From: Erinaceus europaeus
Taxonomy: Eukaryota; Chordata; Mammalia; Eulipotyphla; Erinaceidae
Direction: 5' to 3'
DNA: 64,000 nucleotides
NCBI RefSeq assembly: GCF_950295315.1
Contig: NC_080176.1
Span: forward strand, 30,635,669-30,699,668
The notes beneath the pieces were generated by a model. That model saw only the letters and a program-made list of their open reading frames with translations. It searched no databases and was not told the DNA's origin. A program made the translations under genes and the position numbers. This document shows, in pieces, positions 41,031 through 51,960 of this stretch; position 1 is the stretch's first letter; each line of letters opens with the position of its first letter.

Positions 41031-41298
41031 GAGCTGGGTGGTAGTGCAGCAGGTTAAGCACAAGGACTGGCGTAGGGATCCCAGTTCTATCCCCCAGCTC
41101 CCCACCTGCGGGGGGGGGGGGTCACAGGCAGTGAAGCAGGTCAGCAGGTGTTTATCTCTCTCTCTCTCTATCTTCCCCTCCTTTCTCTATTTCTCTTTGT
41201 CCTATCCAACAATGATGACATAAATAACAACAACAATAACAACAATAAGTACAACAATAAAATAATAAGGGCAACAAAAAGGAATAAATAAAAAAATT
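41031..41298 (+). mobile_element. E1 SINE, short form
   Basis: GAGCTGGGTGGTAGTGCAGCAGG head with the block between head and GGACTGGCG deleted, a G10 run at 41110-41120, and the tail AAAAAGGAATAAATAAA. Confidence 0.88.
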
Positions 41299-41535
41299 AA
41301 AAATATGTATAATGAAATATACATAAAATGGCACATAAGCAGAGAAGTGGCTATTCATTCAGAATGGAAGTAGCGATCTGTGTAAGCCTTAAAAAATAGA
41401 TTCATCTGTTTATTTACTTATTTAAGAGGGTGAGAAACTGGAGCACCAGTTGAGACAAAGCCATTGAGGTGTCCTACTCATGAGTTACATCAAGATGCAT
41501 AGTGATGGGTATAGTGGAATTAAGGAGATTGATAG

Positions 41536-41798
41536 TGGTGCACTGAGTAAAACACACATAGTACAAAGCCAAGGACCAGTACAAGTATCCCTATTTGAGC
41601 CCCTGGCTTCCCAACTGCAGGGGAGTTGCTTCACCAGCAGTGAAGTGGGTCTGCAGGTGTCTATCTTTAGTCTCCCCTCCTCTCTCAATTTCTCTTTGTC
41701 CTATCCTAAATAAGAAAGAGGAACAAATGGCCAGGAGCAGTGGGTTCCTAGTGTAGGCCCTAATGATAACCCTGCAGGCAAAAATGGAAAAAAAAAAA
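41536..41798 (+). mobile_element. E1 SINE, long form, target duplication
   Basis: GAGATTGATAG at 41525-41535 recurs at 41799-41809. Head TGGTGCACTGAGTAAAACAC is diverged and the CAA block is reduced to AAATAAGAAAGAGGAACAAATGG. Confidence 0.88.
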
Positions 41799-41894
41799 GA
41801 GATTGATAGCAAATCCAGGACCCAGCTGCAGAAGGCCTTGAAGACAGAAAAAATGCAAAACAAACACTAGGCTTTGCAAATAGGTATAAACTAT

Positions 41895-42160
41895 GAGTTA
41901 CTATTTATTATTTTTTATGCAGCTTGAGGGAATGAACCAAGGATCTTGTGTATGAATGATGCTATTGATTGTTTACCTGACCTAACTTTTCTTTTCTTTC
42001 TTTTAAGTGAAAGAGGGAGAGAACAGAAAGAACAGAAATACCTCAGTACTCCTCCACCATCCATAATGCTTTCCCTGGTGTTGTCCCTGGTGCTAAGGGC
42101 CAAACCTAGGACTTCACATAGGAAGGCATGTACTTTACAAGGTGAGCTATCTCCTGATCC
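41895..42160 (-). mobile_element. old E3-like SINE remnants
   Basis: GGGAATGAACCAAGGATCTTGTG (41928), then GAGGGAGAGAACAGAAAGAAC, TACCTCAGTACTCCTCCACC and CAAACCTAGGACTTCAC with GGTGAGCTATCTCCTGATCCC. Confidence 0.5.
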
Positions 42161-42164
42161 CTGG

Positions 42165-43680
42165 ACTATAATTTATTATATTATTCATGTGATTCCAAAG
42201 GATTCAAAATTTATTCAATCAGAACATTACCTTAGCTAAGCCTTATCCTTTTAGATCTATACTGTTCTCTCAATTAAAAATAAAACCATGACTCCTGACA
42301 TGTCAGCTACCAAATCTGATATAAAAATTGATCCTCAATCTTATAATCTGTCATAAATATTAAGATCTCCCATTCGTAGCTTAAAAGAGTCATTTAAAGT
42401 TTTTTTCTTTCTTATTATCTCTCAATCTTCCCACCTGACCCTGTCAAGTGCATCTTCAAGTAGAGAGCATTGCCCTGAGAAGGGACAGGAAGATTAGTTG
42501 CTTTTGTGAAAGTCTTATTAAATTTGGCAGGACTACCTTTATACATGATCATCATTTGGTCACCAGCAGGTATCTTTCATTGGCTTCATGTGGCAGTCAG
42601 AAGAATATGGGCTGATCGATATGTCATTCATTGGCGGCACCTGCAGAGATGATGAAAGTTTATCATACAATATTATGGAAAGCGGCACAACATTTAGCAA
42701 ATTGAACCATGAATTTCTTCCTTTTTTTTAACATTTAAACTGCAGTTTGAAAAACAACTCCCAGTGCAGGGGAAAAAAATTAAAACAGCAGGTGATAATT
42801 AGGGCAAAGTTACAACAATGTTATTGCTGATGGGCTATCTGTCAGTTAATGCAAGCTATCACTTCTCCCCAGGAACAGTTATTATTAAAAAACAATATGA
42901 GGGGATATATTAAGGAAGGGATTTTAAATTCTGTGTTTGCTCATTTGGAAATGGCACTGAGATAGATCCATTAGCCATGTCAGTGCTACTTTGGTCTCAG
43001 GGCAGACATACGCACGCACGCACGCACACACGCACGCACGCACACACACACACACAATTGATGGTTACAAACGACCAAGACATAAACATTAGCTGCTTTG
43101 AGTTAAAAATCAATTTTCTTAATAAATCTAAATAAAATATTAGATACCACTGTGTATGATCAAGAAGGATGTGCTAATAATTTGCATTTTGGTAGAGTGC
43201 AAAGTGCAGGACTTAGAGATATAAAAATTTAGTAATTTAGAAAATCTGCTACCAAAAAATAGTTACTGCTAGTGAATGGAAGACTGGGAGTTCAGTTCAG
43301 TCTTTTGAGTGATAATAGTATTTTCTCTGACTAGTCAAGGTTGAATGTTCAGGATGTAGTTTAAGTATTGAGTAAAAGATTGCACAACTGGATAGACTTT
43401 CCTGGCTTAAGTAAGTAGTTCATTCCTGAATATAGATCTATTTTTTTTGCTTGGTGTATGCCAGAACTTCTAGAGTTTTTTTTTTTTCCACTAAACTAGC
43501 AGACTCTCTAGGAATTATCTTTGTAGCTTTACTCTTTATCAACTACAATTGTTTGACAAATTGACCTAAACATTTGCTAGCGTGAATTATAAGCTCCTTT
43601 AAATTGGCCATGTCAAGCTAAAGCTTTACCTTTCATTCTAACCAGTAAGAAATGTGATGCTATGCCATGCTTTATTATGG
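42165..43680. other. unique sequence, candidate conserved non-coding block
   Basis: No gene, SINE or LTR is seen over 1.5 kb, a clear contrast with the neighbourhood. The block 42540-42990 is balanced in composition and carries GCAGGTGATAATTAG, CATTCATTGGCGGCACCTGC and CTGATGGGCTATCTGTCAG. A CA/CGCA microsatellite interrupts at 43009-43056. Confidence 0.35.
43009..43056 (+). repeat. (CGCA)n/(CA)n microsatellite
   Basis: Alternating pyrimidine-purine tract, first ACGCACGC units and then pure CA. It contains CpG steps in an otherwise CpG-poor region. Confidence 0.95.
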
Positions 43681-43689
43681 AAAACTATA

Positions 43690-44195
43690 CAATATTCCAT
43701 TGAGTATTCACACTCTATGGTTTTATGTGACTAAACCATAGCTTATTTACTCATTACACTGCTCGTGAGCATTTGGATTGTGTCAGTCACAACCTGAACC
43801 CACACGTGCAGCCAACATCAAGTTCAGAAGAAAGAACATGCCCTCTTCCAGTCATTAGTGCCCTTCAGTGGTAACTGCTATTCTAACTACTGATGATATC
43901 AATGCGTTTTGCCTCTTTTTGTATTATCCCTATTCTTGTTTCAACTCAGTGCTTTCATTTCGTATTGTATTTCTGAGATTCACATATATCACTGCACTTG
44001 AAAGTAGATTCTTATTGCTGTTTTATTTGCTCTTATATGGTCACATCATCAATTATCTATTTTACTGTAAATGAAAATTTGGTTTGTTTCCAGTTTGGGG
44101 GTTATTAGAAATAATAACTCTGAGCTGTTTAACATATATCTTTTGGTATACATTTGACATTGGTATATTCTTAGGAGAGAAATTACTGGGCCATA
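43690..44195 (-). mobile_element. old L1 3' end (L1M-like)
   Basis: ATTCCATTGAGTATTCAC, TTTGGTTTGTTTCCAGTTTGGGGG and GGAGAGAAATTACTGGGCCATAGG follow the reversed order of an old mammalian L1 3' end. Non-coding. Confidence 0.65.
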
Positions 44196-44197
44196 GG

Positions 44198-44337
44198 ATT
44201 TTCTTTTCTTTTTTAAGTAGAGATAGAGAGGCAGAGAGAGGGAGAGCCACCACAAGACAAAAAGTTTTTTCAAATGAACCTGAGTTGTGCACATGGCAAA
44301 GTAGCACACTATCCAAGTGAACTGTTTCACTGGCTCT
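44198..44337 (-). mobile_element. old SINE fragment
   Basis: AGATAGAGAGGCAGAGAGAGG, GAACCTGAGTTGTGCACATGGC and AGCACACTATCCAAGTGAAC; same type as 19230-19310. Confidence 0.5.
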
Positions 44338-44412
44338 GGAACATAGGACATGTTTAATTTTAGTAGTTACTGCAAGATTTTCAACACTTTAATCCCTATA
44401 CTCATGAGATTT

Positions 44413-44727
44413 TTTTTTTTTTTGCCTCCAAGGTTATTGCTAGGGCTTGGTGCCTGCACTACAAATGCACTGCTCCTGGTAGGCCATTTTTTGTTGCCCT
44501 TATTGTTGTTATTGCTGTTGTTATAGTTGGATAGAACAGAGAGAAATTGAGAAAGGAGGGGAAGACAGGAAGGGGGAGAGAAAGACTGACACCTACAGGC
44601 CTGCTTCACCACTTGTGAAGCGACCCCCCTGTAGGTGGGGAGCTGGGGGCTTGAACTAAGGTCCTTATGCCCATCCTTGCACTTCATGCCATGTGCACTT
44701 TAACCCTCTGCCCTACCACCGGCCCCC
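44413..44727 (-). mobile_element. E1 SINE, long form, exact target duplication
   Basis: TACTCATGAGATTT at 44399-44412 recurs at 44728-44741. TTGCCTCCAAGGTTATTGC start; CCCCCCTGTAGGTGGGGAGC; head ACTTTAACCCTCTGCCCTACC. Confidence 0.95.
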
Positions 44728-44859
44728 TACTCATGAGATTTATATTTCTTGAGGAATCATTCAGATAGAAGGTATCTCAACATAACCTTTAAGAGATCAT
44801 GTTTTGGAGTACCTTATACCCTAGTGAGTTTACTTCTAAATAGCTATGCTGCTGTGTTT

Positions 44860-45060
44860 AGCCTTCTTTATTAAATTTGTTTTTGCTACCAGAGTTATTG
44901 CAAGAGCTCTGGGCCAGCACAAGTCTTCTGCTCCTGATGAACATTCCCCCCCTCCCCAGGGTAACAACAGGAAGGAGGAGAAAGAAAGACTGAGAGGGGA
45001 AACACAACAGCACTGCTCTACTGCTTGTGAAGCTTCTTCTTTGAATGGTGCTCCTAAAGA
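44860..45060 (-). mobile_element. E1-like SINE, old and rearranged
   Basis: GCTACCAGAGTTATTGCAAGAGC and CTTCTGCTCCTGATGAACATTCC are a diverged inverted 3' module; CTACTGCTTGTGAAGC recalls the body. The head is missing. Confidence 0.6.
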
Positions 45061-45500
45061 CAGGACTGCCAAAGACTGCTCTGGAGTCACTAATATTACA
45101 CCTTTTATTATATTTGCCAATTTCACACCTCCTTCAGCCCAGCCCCCAACCCTGTTGAATAGTGACTGTAATTGGTCAGCTCCCAGCTTCCTTTGAAAGT
45201 TACACATATCTAAGACACCTATTACATTCCCTGAAAACCCTAAAAATGACCCAGATAATCATAAGGGACTTGCTTAAATTTTTATTTTTTTATTGATAAG
45301 CATGAGCTTAATGACAGGGTGGTTTCAACAGCAGCTGGGAAAACATCCTAGATATTAACACAGAAGTTACACTCTGCAGAGATAGTGTTTTAGTTAGTTG
45401 CTCCAGCGGCACGAAGCTCAATAGTTTTAGGCAAATAACCTTGGGAGGTGGCACCCTGTTCTTAAATTGAATGAGATTTCACGTATCAGTTGTTGTGTTT
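45061..45500. other. intergenic, unique-looking
   Basis: No gene or confident repeat. T-rich patch at 45278-45292. Confidence 0.35.
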
Positions 45501-45516
45501 AAGAAATAAAGCACAC

Positions 45517-45883
45517 GGGGGTCGGGCGGTGGCCGGGCGGTGGCGCAGTGGGTTAAGCGCATGTGGCGCAAAGCGCAGGGACCGGCGTAAGGATCCAGGT
45601 TCGAGCCCCCGGCTCCCCACCTGCAGGGGAGTTGCTTCACAGGCTGTGAAGCAGGTCTGCAGGTGTCTATCTTTCTCCCCCCCTTTCTCTGTCTTCCCCT
45701 CCTCTCTCCATTTCTCTCTGTCCTATCCAACAACAAAGCAACATCAACAATGGGAATAATAACTGCAACAAGGCTGCAACAACTAGGGCAACAAAAAGGG
45801 GGAAAAATGGCCTCCAGGAGCGGTGGATTCATGGTGCAGGCACCGAGCCCAGCAATAACCCTGGAGGAAAAGAAAAAAAAAAT
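45517..45883 (+). mobile_element. E1 SINE, young long form with a duplicated head motif
   Basis: AAATAAAGCACAC at 45504-45516 recurs at 45884-45896. CGGGCGGTGGC is tandemly doubled (45523-45533 and 45534-45544), giving two A-box starts. B box GGTTCGAGCCC is intact. The CAA block (CAACAACAAAGCAACATC) and 3' module follow the reference copy at 24694 almost base for base, which points to a common recent source. It is the last SINE before the AUTS2 CpG island. Confidence 0.96.
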
Positions 45884-45896
45884 AAATAAAGCACAC

Positions 45897-46624
45897 TATC
45901 TGAAAAAAAAAATGCCATCTTCTGAGAAGACCAGCGGTAGACCCGACTGGGAATTTTTGGAACATTTAATTGAAACCTTTTTGATTTACAGAAAACCAGT
46001 CATATAAGAGCAAGACTGCTTGAGGTCAAATGGCTTGTTACGCGGTTAGGACTAAAGTTCAAGTCTTCTACACAGCTCAGTGGTTGCTTTTCTTGACTAA
46101 ATAGAACCATTCCCTCAGATTGTAATCCCCCCTGAGGTCCAGAATTAGGTAAATCGAAGGAGTGTTAAATTAAAACAAGATAATGTCTATTCAATTGACA
46201 CCAGAAAGTGTGAGAAGTTGGCCTGCCCAAACACAAGTTCCAGGAGGGTGAGTGAACCTTCTGGGTTCTGTTTGCCAGTGTTATTCCTAGTGCCTACTAG
46301 AACCTAACGATAGCCAAAACAAAACAAAACAAAACAAACAAACAAAAAAACCAGATTCATTCTTGGGTGTACCAGGCTGCCAGGTCCTTACTTTTTTTTC
46401 TTGCGTTCTCTCCCACCTCCTTCTAAGAGAACTAATTACACTTGCAGATTTAGAATCCAAGGCGAAGACATCATACCTGGCCCATTGTGAACAAATGGAA
46501 AATAAGTTCGTTTTCCTTTTCTTCAGCTCTCCGTAAAAACCCAGTTATTTTAGCCACAGATACGACGGGTCGCTTTGACAGGTTCTGGGCTGCAGACTGC
46601 TCTTACATGCAACTTTTGATAAAC
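45897..46624. other. AUTS2 upstream flank
   Basis: Unique sequence except for a probable MIR remnant on the minus strand at about 46020-46080 (GCTTGAGGTCAAATGGCTTG, AAGTTCAAGTCTTC) and an (AAAAC)n patch at 46317-46350. The CpG content rises sharply near 46620. Confidence 0.45.
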
Positions 46625-48025
46625 TCCCCTGCGGGAGGAGGAGGGACGGTGGCAGAAGCTGGGGCGGGGCGGCCCCTCCCCCAATAGAAGAAGCCCGGGG
46701 TGGGGGTGGTCCTGGGAAGGTGCACCCTGGACCCCCGCTGGGGCGGCCCGAGTTCAGTTCAAGCCCGGCCCCCTCCTCCCCGGCACGCGGCCTCGCGCTT
46801 CGTCCCCGTCGCAGGGGCCCCACAGGCCACTCGGGTGCGGGGTCACGTGGGAAAAAGTTTCCAAGTCTGGCCGCGGGGTTCCCCCAACCCCGTGCAGCCC
46901 AGGGCCGCCGCCTTCAGTCACGTCCCCCTCGCTGGGAGCATGCCAGCCCTCCCATGTCCTGCCCCTGAACTTCCACTCTCCTCGCCGCCCCGCCCCTGTC
47001 CCCCACGTCGCGCCCGCCCCCGCCCCAAAGGGCAGCCCCGGCGCCTCCCCCGGGCCTGGCGCACGGGGGTCGAGTCACAAGTGTCCCGAGGACCGTGAGG
47101 GCGCGCGGCGGCGGGCGGGGCGGGAGGGGCCGGGCGCCGCGGCTCCCACATCCCCGCGTGCCAACTCTGTCTGGCCGCCGACCCCCCGTGGCTGCTCCCC
47201 CCGCCCCGCCCTGGTCCTCGCGCCGGGCTCCCGGCTCCCCTCCGCCCCCAGTGCGCAGGCCCGGCTGCCCCAGCGCGCATGCCCTGGGCTCGCGAGCGCG
47301 GCCAGCCCCCAGCCTTTTGCTTTCTACACACTCTACAACTGGGGAGGGGGCGGGGAAGCCGGGGAGCCGGGCCGAACACGTGATCTGGCCGGCCGGGGCT
47401 GTGGGGGCGGGAGCGCGCGCGAAGCGAGGCGCGGGACGGGCGGGGACGCGGACGCGGGCGCGCGCGGCTGGGCTGAGGCGGGCGGCGGCGGCTGTGGGCC
47501 GGCCGCGGAGGGGGAGGAGCGGGAGCCGAGCTAGGCGGGCGGGCGGAGGATGGGGCCGTGCCCGGGCTCCCGCTGCAGCCGCCCGGGGATACGCTGTGCA
47601 CCCTCCGGCTCGCGGCGGCCGCGGAAGCAGCGTTAGCGGTCGACTCTCGCGGCGTTCGCGGCGCTTCCTGACCGCGCTTCTCCCTCGGGCTGACGAGAAG
47701 AGGCGGCGGCGGCGGCGGCGGCACCACCACACCGGCGTCTCTCCCGTTGGAGCTTGCTTTCTGCTTTTTTTTTTTTTCTCCTCGTCAACTGCCTCACCCC
47801 TCCCCCCTTTTAAAAATTTTTTCCTGAGGAAGGGTGACCTCTGGGACTGGAAACAATATTTTTATTATTATAGATATCTAATTTTTTTTTAGGAGGACTG
47901 AGGAGAAAGGGGTGGGCGGTCGGCTTCTTCTCTTCTTTCATCTCCCTCTTCCCTCTCCACTCGACCCCGAGCCCAGACCCTAAAGCGAAGCCCGCATCCT
48001 CCCGCACCCCGGAGCCCCGGGTATT

Positions 48026-48124
48026 ATGCTGTCCTCCCTGGGGGAGCTGTGTCCGGCCTCCCCCCGGCCGCCGTCCTCGCGCCTCCGGGCGCCCGCGAGT
48101 CACTTTGCTCCGAGGCGAGTGTGA
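48026..48124 (+). CDS. upstream ORF 1 in the AUTS2 leader (32 codons)
   Basis: ATG at 48026 with A at -3 and C at +4 (moderate context), a 32-residue Pro/Arg/Ser-rich peptide (MLSSLGELCPASP...), stop TGA at 48122. It ends 775 bases before the AUTS2 start. It matters only if transcription begins upstream of 48026. I make no claim that the peptide works; it may only slow ribosomes. Confidence 0.4.
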   Translation: MLSSLGELCPASPRPPSSRLRAPASHFAPRRV

Positions 48125-48350
48125 GAGGCGGGGGTGTCCGCCTCGCTCGCGCCCGGGGGGGGGCGGGTGAAGTTCATTGCCCCCACTTTGTCGCGACCTT
48201 TCCGGAACAACCCACCTCCCCCTCTTTATTTTGTATTTTTATTTTATTTTGAAGGGGGGGGTTGGTGGTGGTGGTGGTGGCGGCGGCGGCGAGGTGGGCC
48301 GGGGCCGGGCGTTTTCGCGGAGGAGGGGTCGGTGGGGGGCGCGGCGGAGA

Positions 48351-48398
48351 ATGGCCGCGGGGAGGGCTCCTCGGAGCCGCCGCCTTCCAGTCTCTTGA
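48351..48398 (+). CDS. upstream ORF 2 in the AUTS2 leader (15 codons)
   Basis: ATG at 48351 in a strong context (A at -3, G at +4), peptide MAAGRAPRSRRLPVS, stop TGA at 48396. I find no further ATG between here and the AUTS2 start at 48900, so reinitiation over about 500 bases is conceivable. Confidence 0.45.
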   Translation: MAAGRAPRSRRLPVS

Positions 48399-48506
48399 TC
48401 AAAGCATTCCGCTATTCTGATTTATCGCCTGCTCGGGGAGTTATTTTTTATTTATTTATTTGCCTGATTATTTTTCACCCCCCTCCCACGCCCCTGCCGA
48501 GGGAGA

Positions 48507-48509
<3 letters not shown>

Positions 48510-48541
<32 letters not shown>
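48510..48541 (+). repeat. (GT)n in the AUTS2 leader
   Basis: About 16 GT units, 360 bases before the start codon, inside the likely 5'UTR. Length variation would change the leader directly. Confidence 0.93.
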
Positions 48542-48542
<1 letters not shown>

Positions 48543-48840
48543 CAGCCATTACTTTGCTGGGCGCCGCTCCCGGGGAAGCTCGGAGCCTCGGAGCCGGGTG
48601 GGGGGGGGGAGCCCCGCACTTGGGCTCCTCGCCTCTCGCCCTCGCGCCCGTCCTCCTCCCTCTCTCCGCCCCTTCCCCCCTTTTTTTCTTTCTCCTCTCT
48701 TTCTTCCCCCCTCCTCTCTCTCTCTTTCTCTCTCTCTCTGTCGCTTTCTCTCGCTTCTTTTCGGCCACCGTCTACCCCGCGCCCTCCTCGGGGCGGAGGG
48801 AAGCTGAGGCAGGGGAAGGAGGGAGGGGGCTCGGTGTCAA

Positions 48841-48855
48841 TTTTTTTTTTTTTTT
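48841..48855 (+). repeat. T15 tract before the AUTS2 start
   Basis: Fifteen Ts lie 44 bases upstream of the ATG, in an otherwise GC-rich leader. In RNA it would be an unstructured U-run close to the start codon. Confidence 0.9.
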
Positions 48856-48896
48856 GGTGCGGCCGCGGCGAGCGGGGCGACCCCGGCGGCGGCTGA

Positions 48897-49343
<447 letters not shown>

Positions 49344-49645
49344 TGAGGGCTTATTGTTGGGGGGAGAGTAGGGGGCGCGGGCAGACAGGCTGCAGAAGGG
49401 AATCGCCAAGCCGTGCCTGGTCTCCTCGTCGTCCCCCCCCCCCCGCCTTTCCCAGGCGCCCCCTCCCTGCTCCCCCTCCACAGCAGATGGGCAGGGAGAA
49501 AGGGGTTCAGGCATCACAACAATGCGTCCCCCTCCACGGCTCGCTCTGCCCCTACTCGTTCCTGTCCTCCCTCCCCAATCATGGCTTCTTGGCTGCTGGA
49601 AGTCTCTTTGCTGGGATCGGGGCGCCCGGGGACGGTTCTCGGGCG

Positions 49646-49647
<2 letters not shown>

Positions 49648-49696
<49 letters not shown>
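49648..49696 (+). repeat. (GT)n microsatellite in intron 1
   Basis: About 24 pure GT units, 440 bases after the splice donor. Confidence 0.95.
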
Positions 49697-49697
<1 letters not shown>

Positions 49698-50490
49698 AGA
49701 CCTTTCCCGGGTGTCCTCGCGACCTGAGGTTTTGTGGGTTTTTGCCCCCCACCTCTTCCCTACCTTTTTTTTTTTTTTTTTTGGTGAAGCTGGGGAAGGG
49801 GGCGTTTTCTCCTGCTTGGGAGAAAGGAGGGAGGAGGGGAAGAGAGGAGAGGGAAGGGTGGAATTCTGTATTCCACCCAGGGCTCGGTGACCGAAAGGGT
49901 TAATTATAATATCTGTACACATCCATATGCACATGTGTGTGTGTGTGTACAGGAGCAATTTGGTTAAAGGGCAGAAAAAGGCAAACACAAGGGCCGACTG
50001 GTGGGAGGGGAGAATCCAATCCGAGCTGGTATCTGAAGGGCTTGCCATCCAATTGTCCTTCTCCCTTTTTTTCTTTTCTTTTCTCTCTTTTTTTCTTTCC
50101 TTCTTCTCTCCCCCCTTCTGATTGGCTTTGTGTGTGTATATGTGTGTTTCTTTATTCCCATGGCACCTGCAGTTGTTGATTTTCCACATGCACACATTTC
50201 TCTGCTTAGCTAACCAGCTCCTGGGGGTGGTGGTGGCAGTGACTTAGGGGGAGATTGTCCAGGGGACCTGGACAGACCTGTTAGGTGCTGCTGTGGGTCT
50301 CAGGCTTCTAGGTACAACCCCCTGTCTCCTCCCCCACCCCCAGCACACCACTCCACTCACACAGAAGGCTTGCAGATCTGAAGAGTTGGTCCCAAGGCTT
50401 CAGCACAGAACCAAGGCAGGAGTTGGTTACTAGCCTTTCATGCACCTGGCATGATGGTTTGAGGCTTCTGAAGGAAACTTTTCCTCTTTA

Positions 50491-50495
<5 letters not shown>

Positions 50496-50524
<29 letters not shown>

Positions 50525-50553
50525 CTTTCCTCTCCCTCCCTCCCTCCCTTTCC
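50496..50553 (+). repeat. (CT)n/(CCCT)n pyrimidine tract
   Basis: CT units followed by CTCC/CCCT units in intron 1. Not attached to a recognisable SINE. Confidence 0.93.
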
Positions 50554-51887
50554 ATTGTTAATATGAGATTGAAACGCCCAAATACCAGCTTTGTTAAAGA
50601 CAGCTTTGTGATTCAGTGACTGTACAGGTATAGATGGCTGGTTCTGTGTGTTTTAGGTGTCAGGTGTAAATACTTTTTTTTTCAGCCTTCTTGCCAATCT
50701 TCTTTTCATTTTAAACTGCCTTTGGTGGAGCCTGCTGGGGGTGATGGTGGTGACCAGTGGTTGGGGGTCTGTGGAAGGGTGGTAGTGGTGGTATTGGTAG
50801 CCATGTTTTTTGGATAAGTTAGTGATTGAATCAACTACCCTTTGGTTCAGGAACTGTTGCTTTATTGGCTAAAATGGATGTTACACAACTGTCTTTGAGT
50901 ATTGAGGCTCACCACTTATTAGGCTAATTCTAACTGTGGCTATAAACTTTTCGAAGGTGGGAGGGTAATGTGCAGAGTGACCTCTTTCTGTGTCACTTTA
51001 AAATATGAATTGAAATGGCAGCATATGTCCTAATAGGAAATGCTGGCTAGAATTTGGTTCATCACTGCTACCTGTTTGCTTGAGAGTGGTGTTTGTAAAG
51101 GCTGGGTACAAGTGGTTCTGATTTGTGTGTGGTTTTCCTTGGTTGCTGTGTGGCCTCTCTCAGTAAGCAAGTAGAAGGGGCCTGCACATTCTCATAAACA
51201 TTTTTGAAGACCAGGTAAGAGCAGTATAACTTAGACAGCTGTGTTTGATGGTTTTATTTTTAATAAACAGATGCATTCATCTTTGACTTTTGAGAGAAAA
51301 TTGCCTACTTTTGATACTTTCAAACCAAAAAATCTTTAAGTTTTAAAAGAAGATTGTTATAAAATTTTGTCTTTAATGTCTTGCTGTGATTCCTCCCCCC
51401 CTCATATCTCTTCTAGGTTCAAAATACAGGTTAATTTGGTTACCTGAATAACTTGCTACTGTCATATCTGAATAATTTGTTACCTTCATATTGGAACATC
51501 GTTAGCATATCTGTCTTTAAAAACCTTTCCATAAATCATTATTAAATCACTACTAAAAAAACTTTCCATAAAACTTCATAGAGGAAATTGATATGCAGAA
51601 GTAGAGAGAACAGTATATTAAACTCAACTACACCTGACTTCAGCAACTCCCACCTCTTTCTCATCTTGTTTCATTTTATGTATCTCATCTACTGATTCCC
51701 CCAGATGTGTGTAAAATAGTCCTATATTTGTTTTAAATGGTAATGACCAAAAGAAGCCAAGTCCTCAAATACCATTATTACACCTAAATAACAGTTCCTT
51801 AAAGAATACTGCTCATGTTCACATTTAAGAGGCCCAAATTTTATAGCAAAAATATAGAGTTTTTAGAGTAGAAACACAGTAGAACTC

Positions 51888-51960
51888 TCTCTCTCTCTCC
51901 CTCTCCCTCTCTCCTCCCCTCTCTCCATATACATATATATATGATATATATATATATATC
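51888..51960 (+). repeat. (CT)n then (AT)n compound microsatellite
   Basis: CTCTCTCTCTCCC units followed by ATATACATATATATATGATATATATA, each quoted in part. Confidence 0.92.

Noticed and set aside
46914..47732. Two 270-codon minus-strand ORFs in the CpG island
   Set aside because: Two overlapping frames open over the same stretch, both Arg/Pro/Ala/Gly-rich. This is what CpG islands do by chance. A divergent non-coding RNA is possible but not shown by sequence.
47095..47892. A 265-codon + strand ORF before AUTS2
   Set aside because: Low-complexity Arg/Pro/Ala text in the promoter and leader, ending in poly-Phe from T runs. No recognisable protein.
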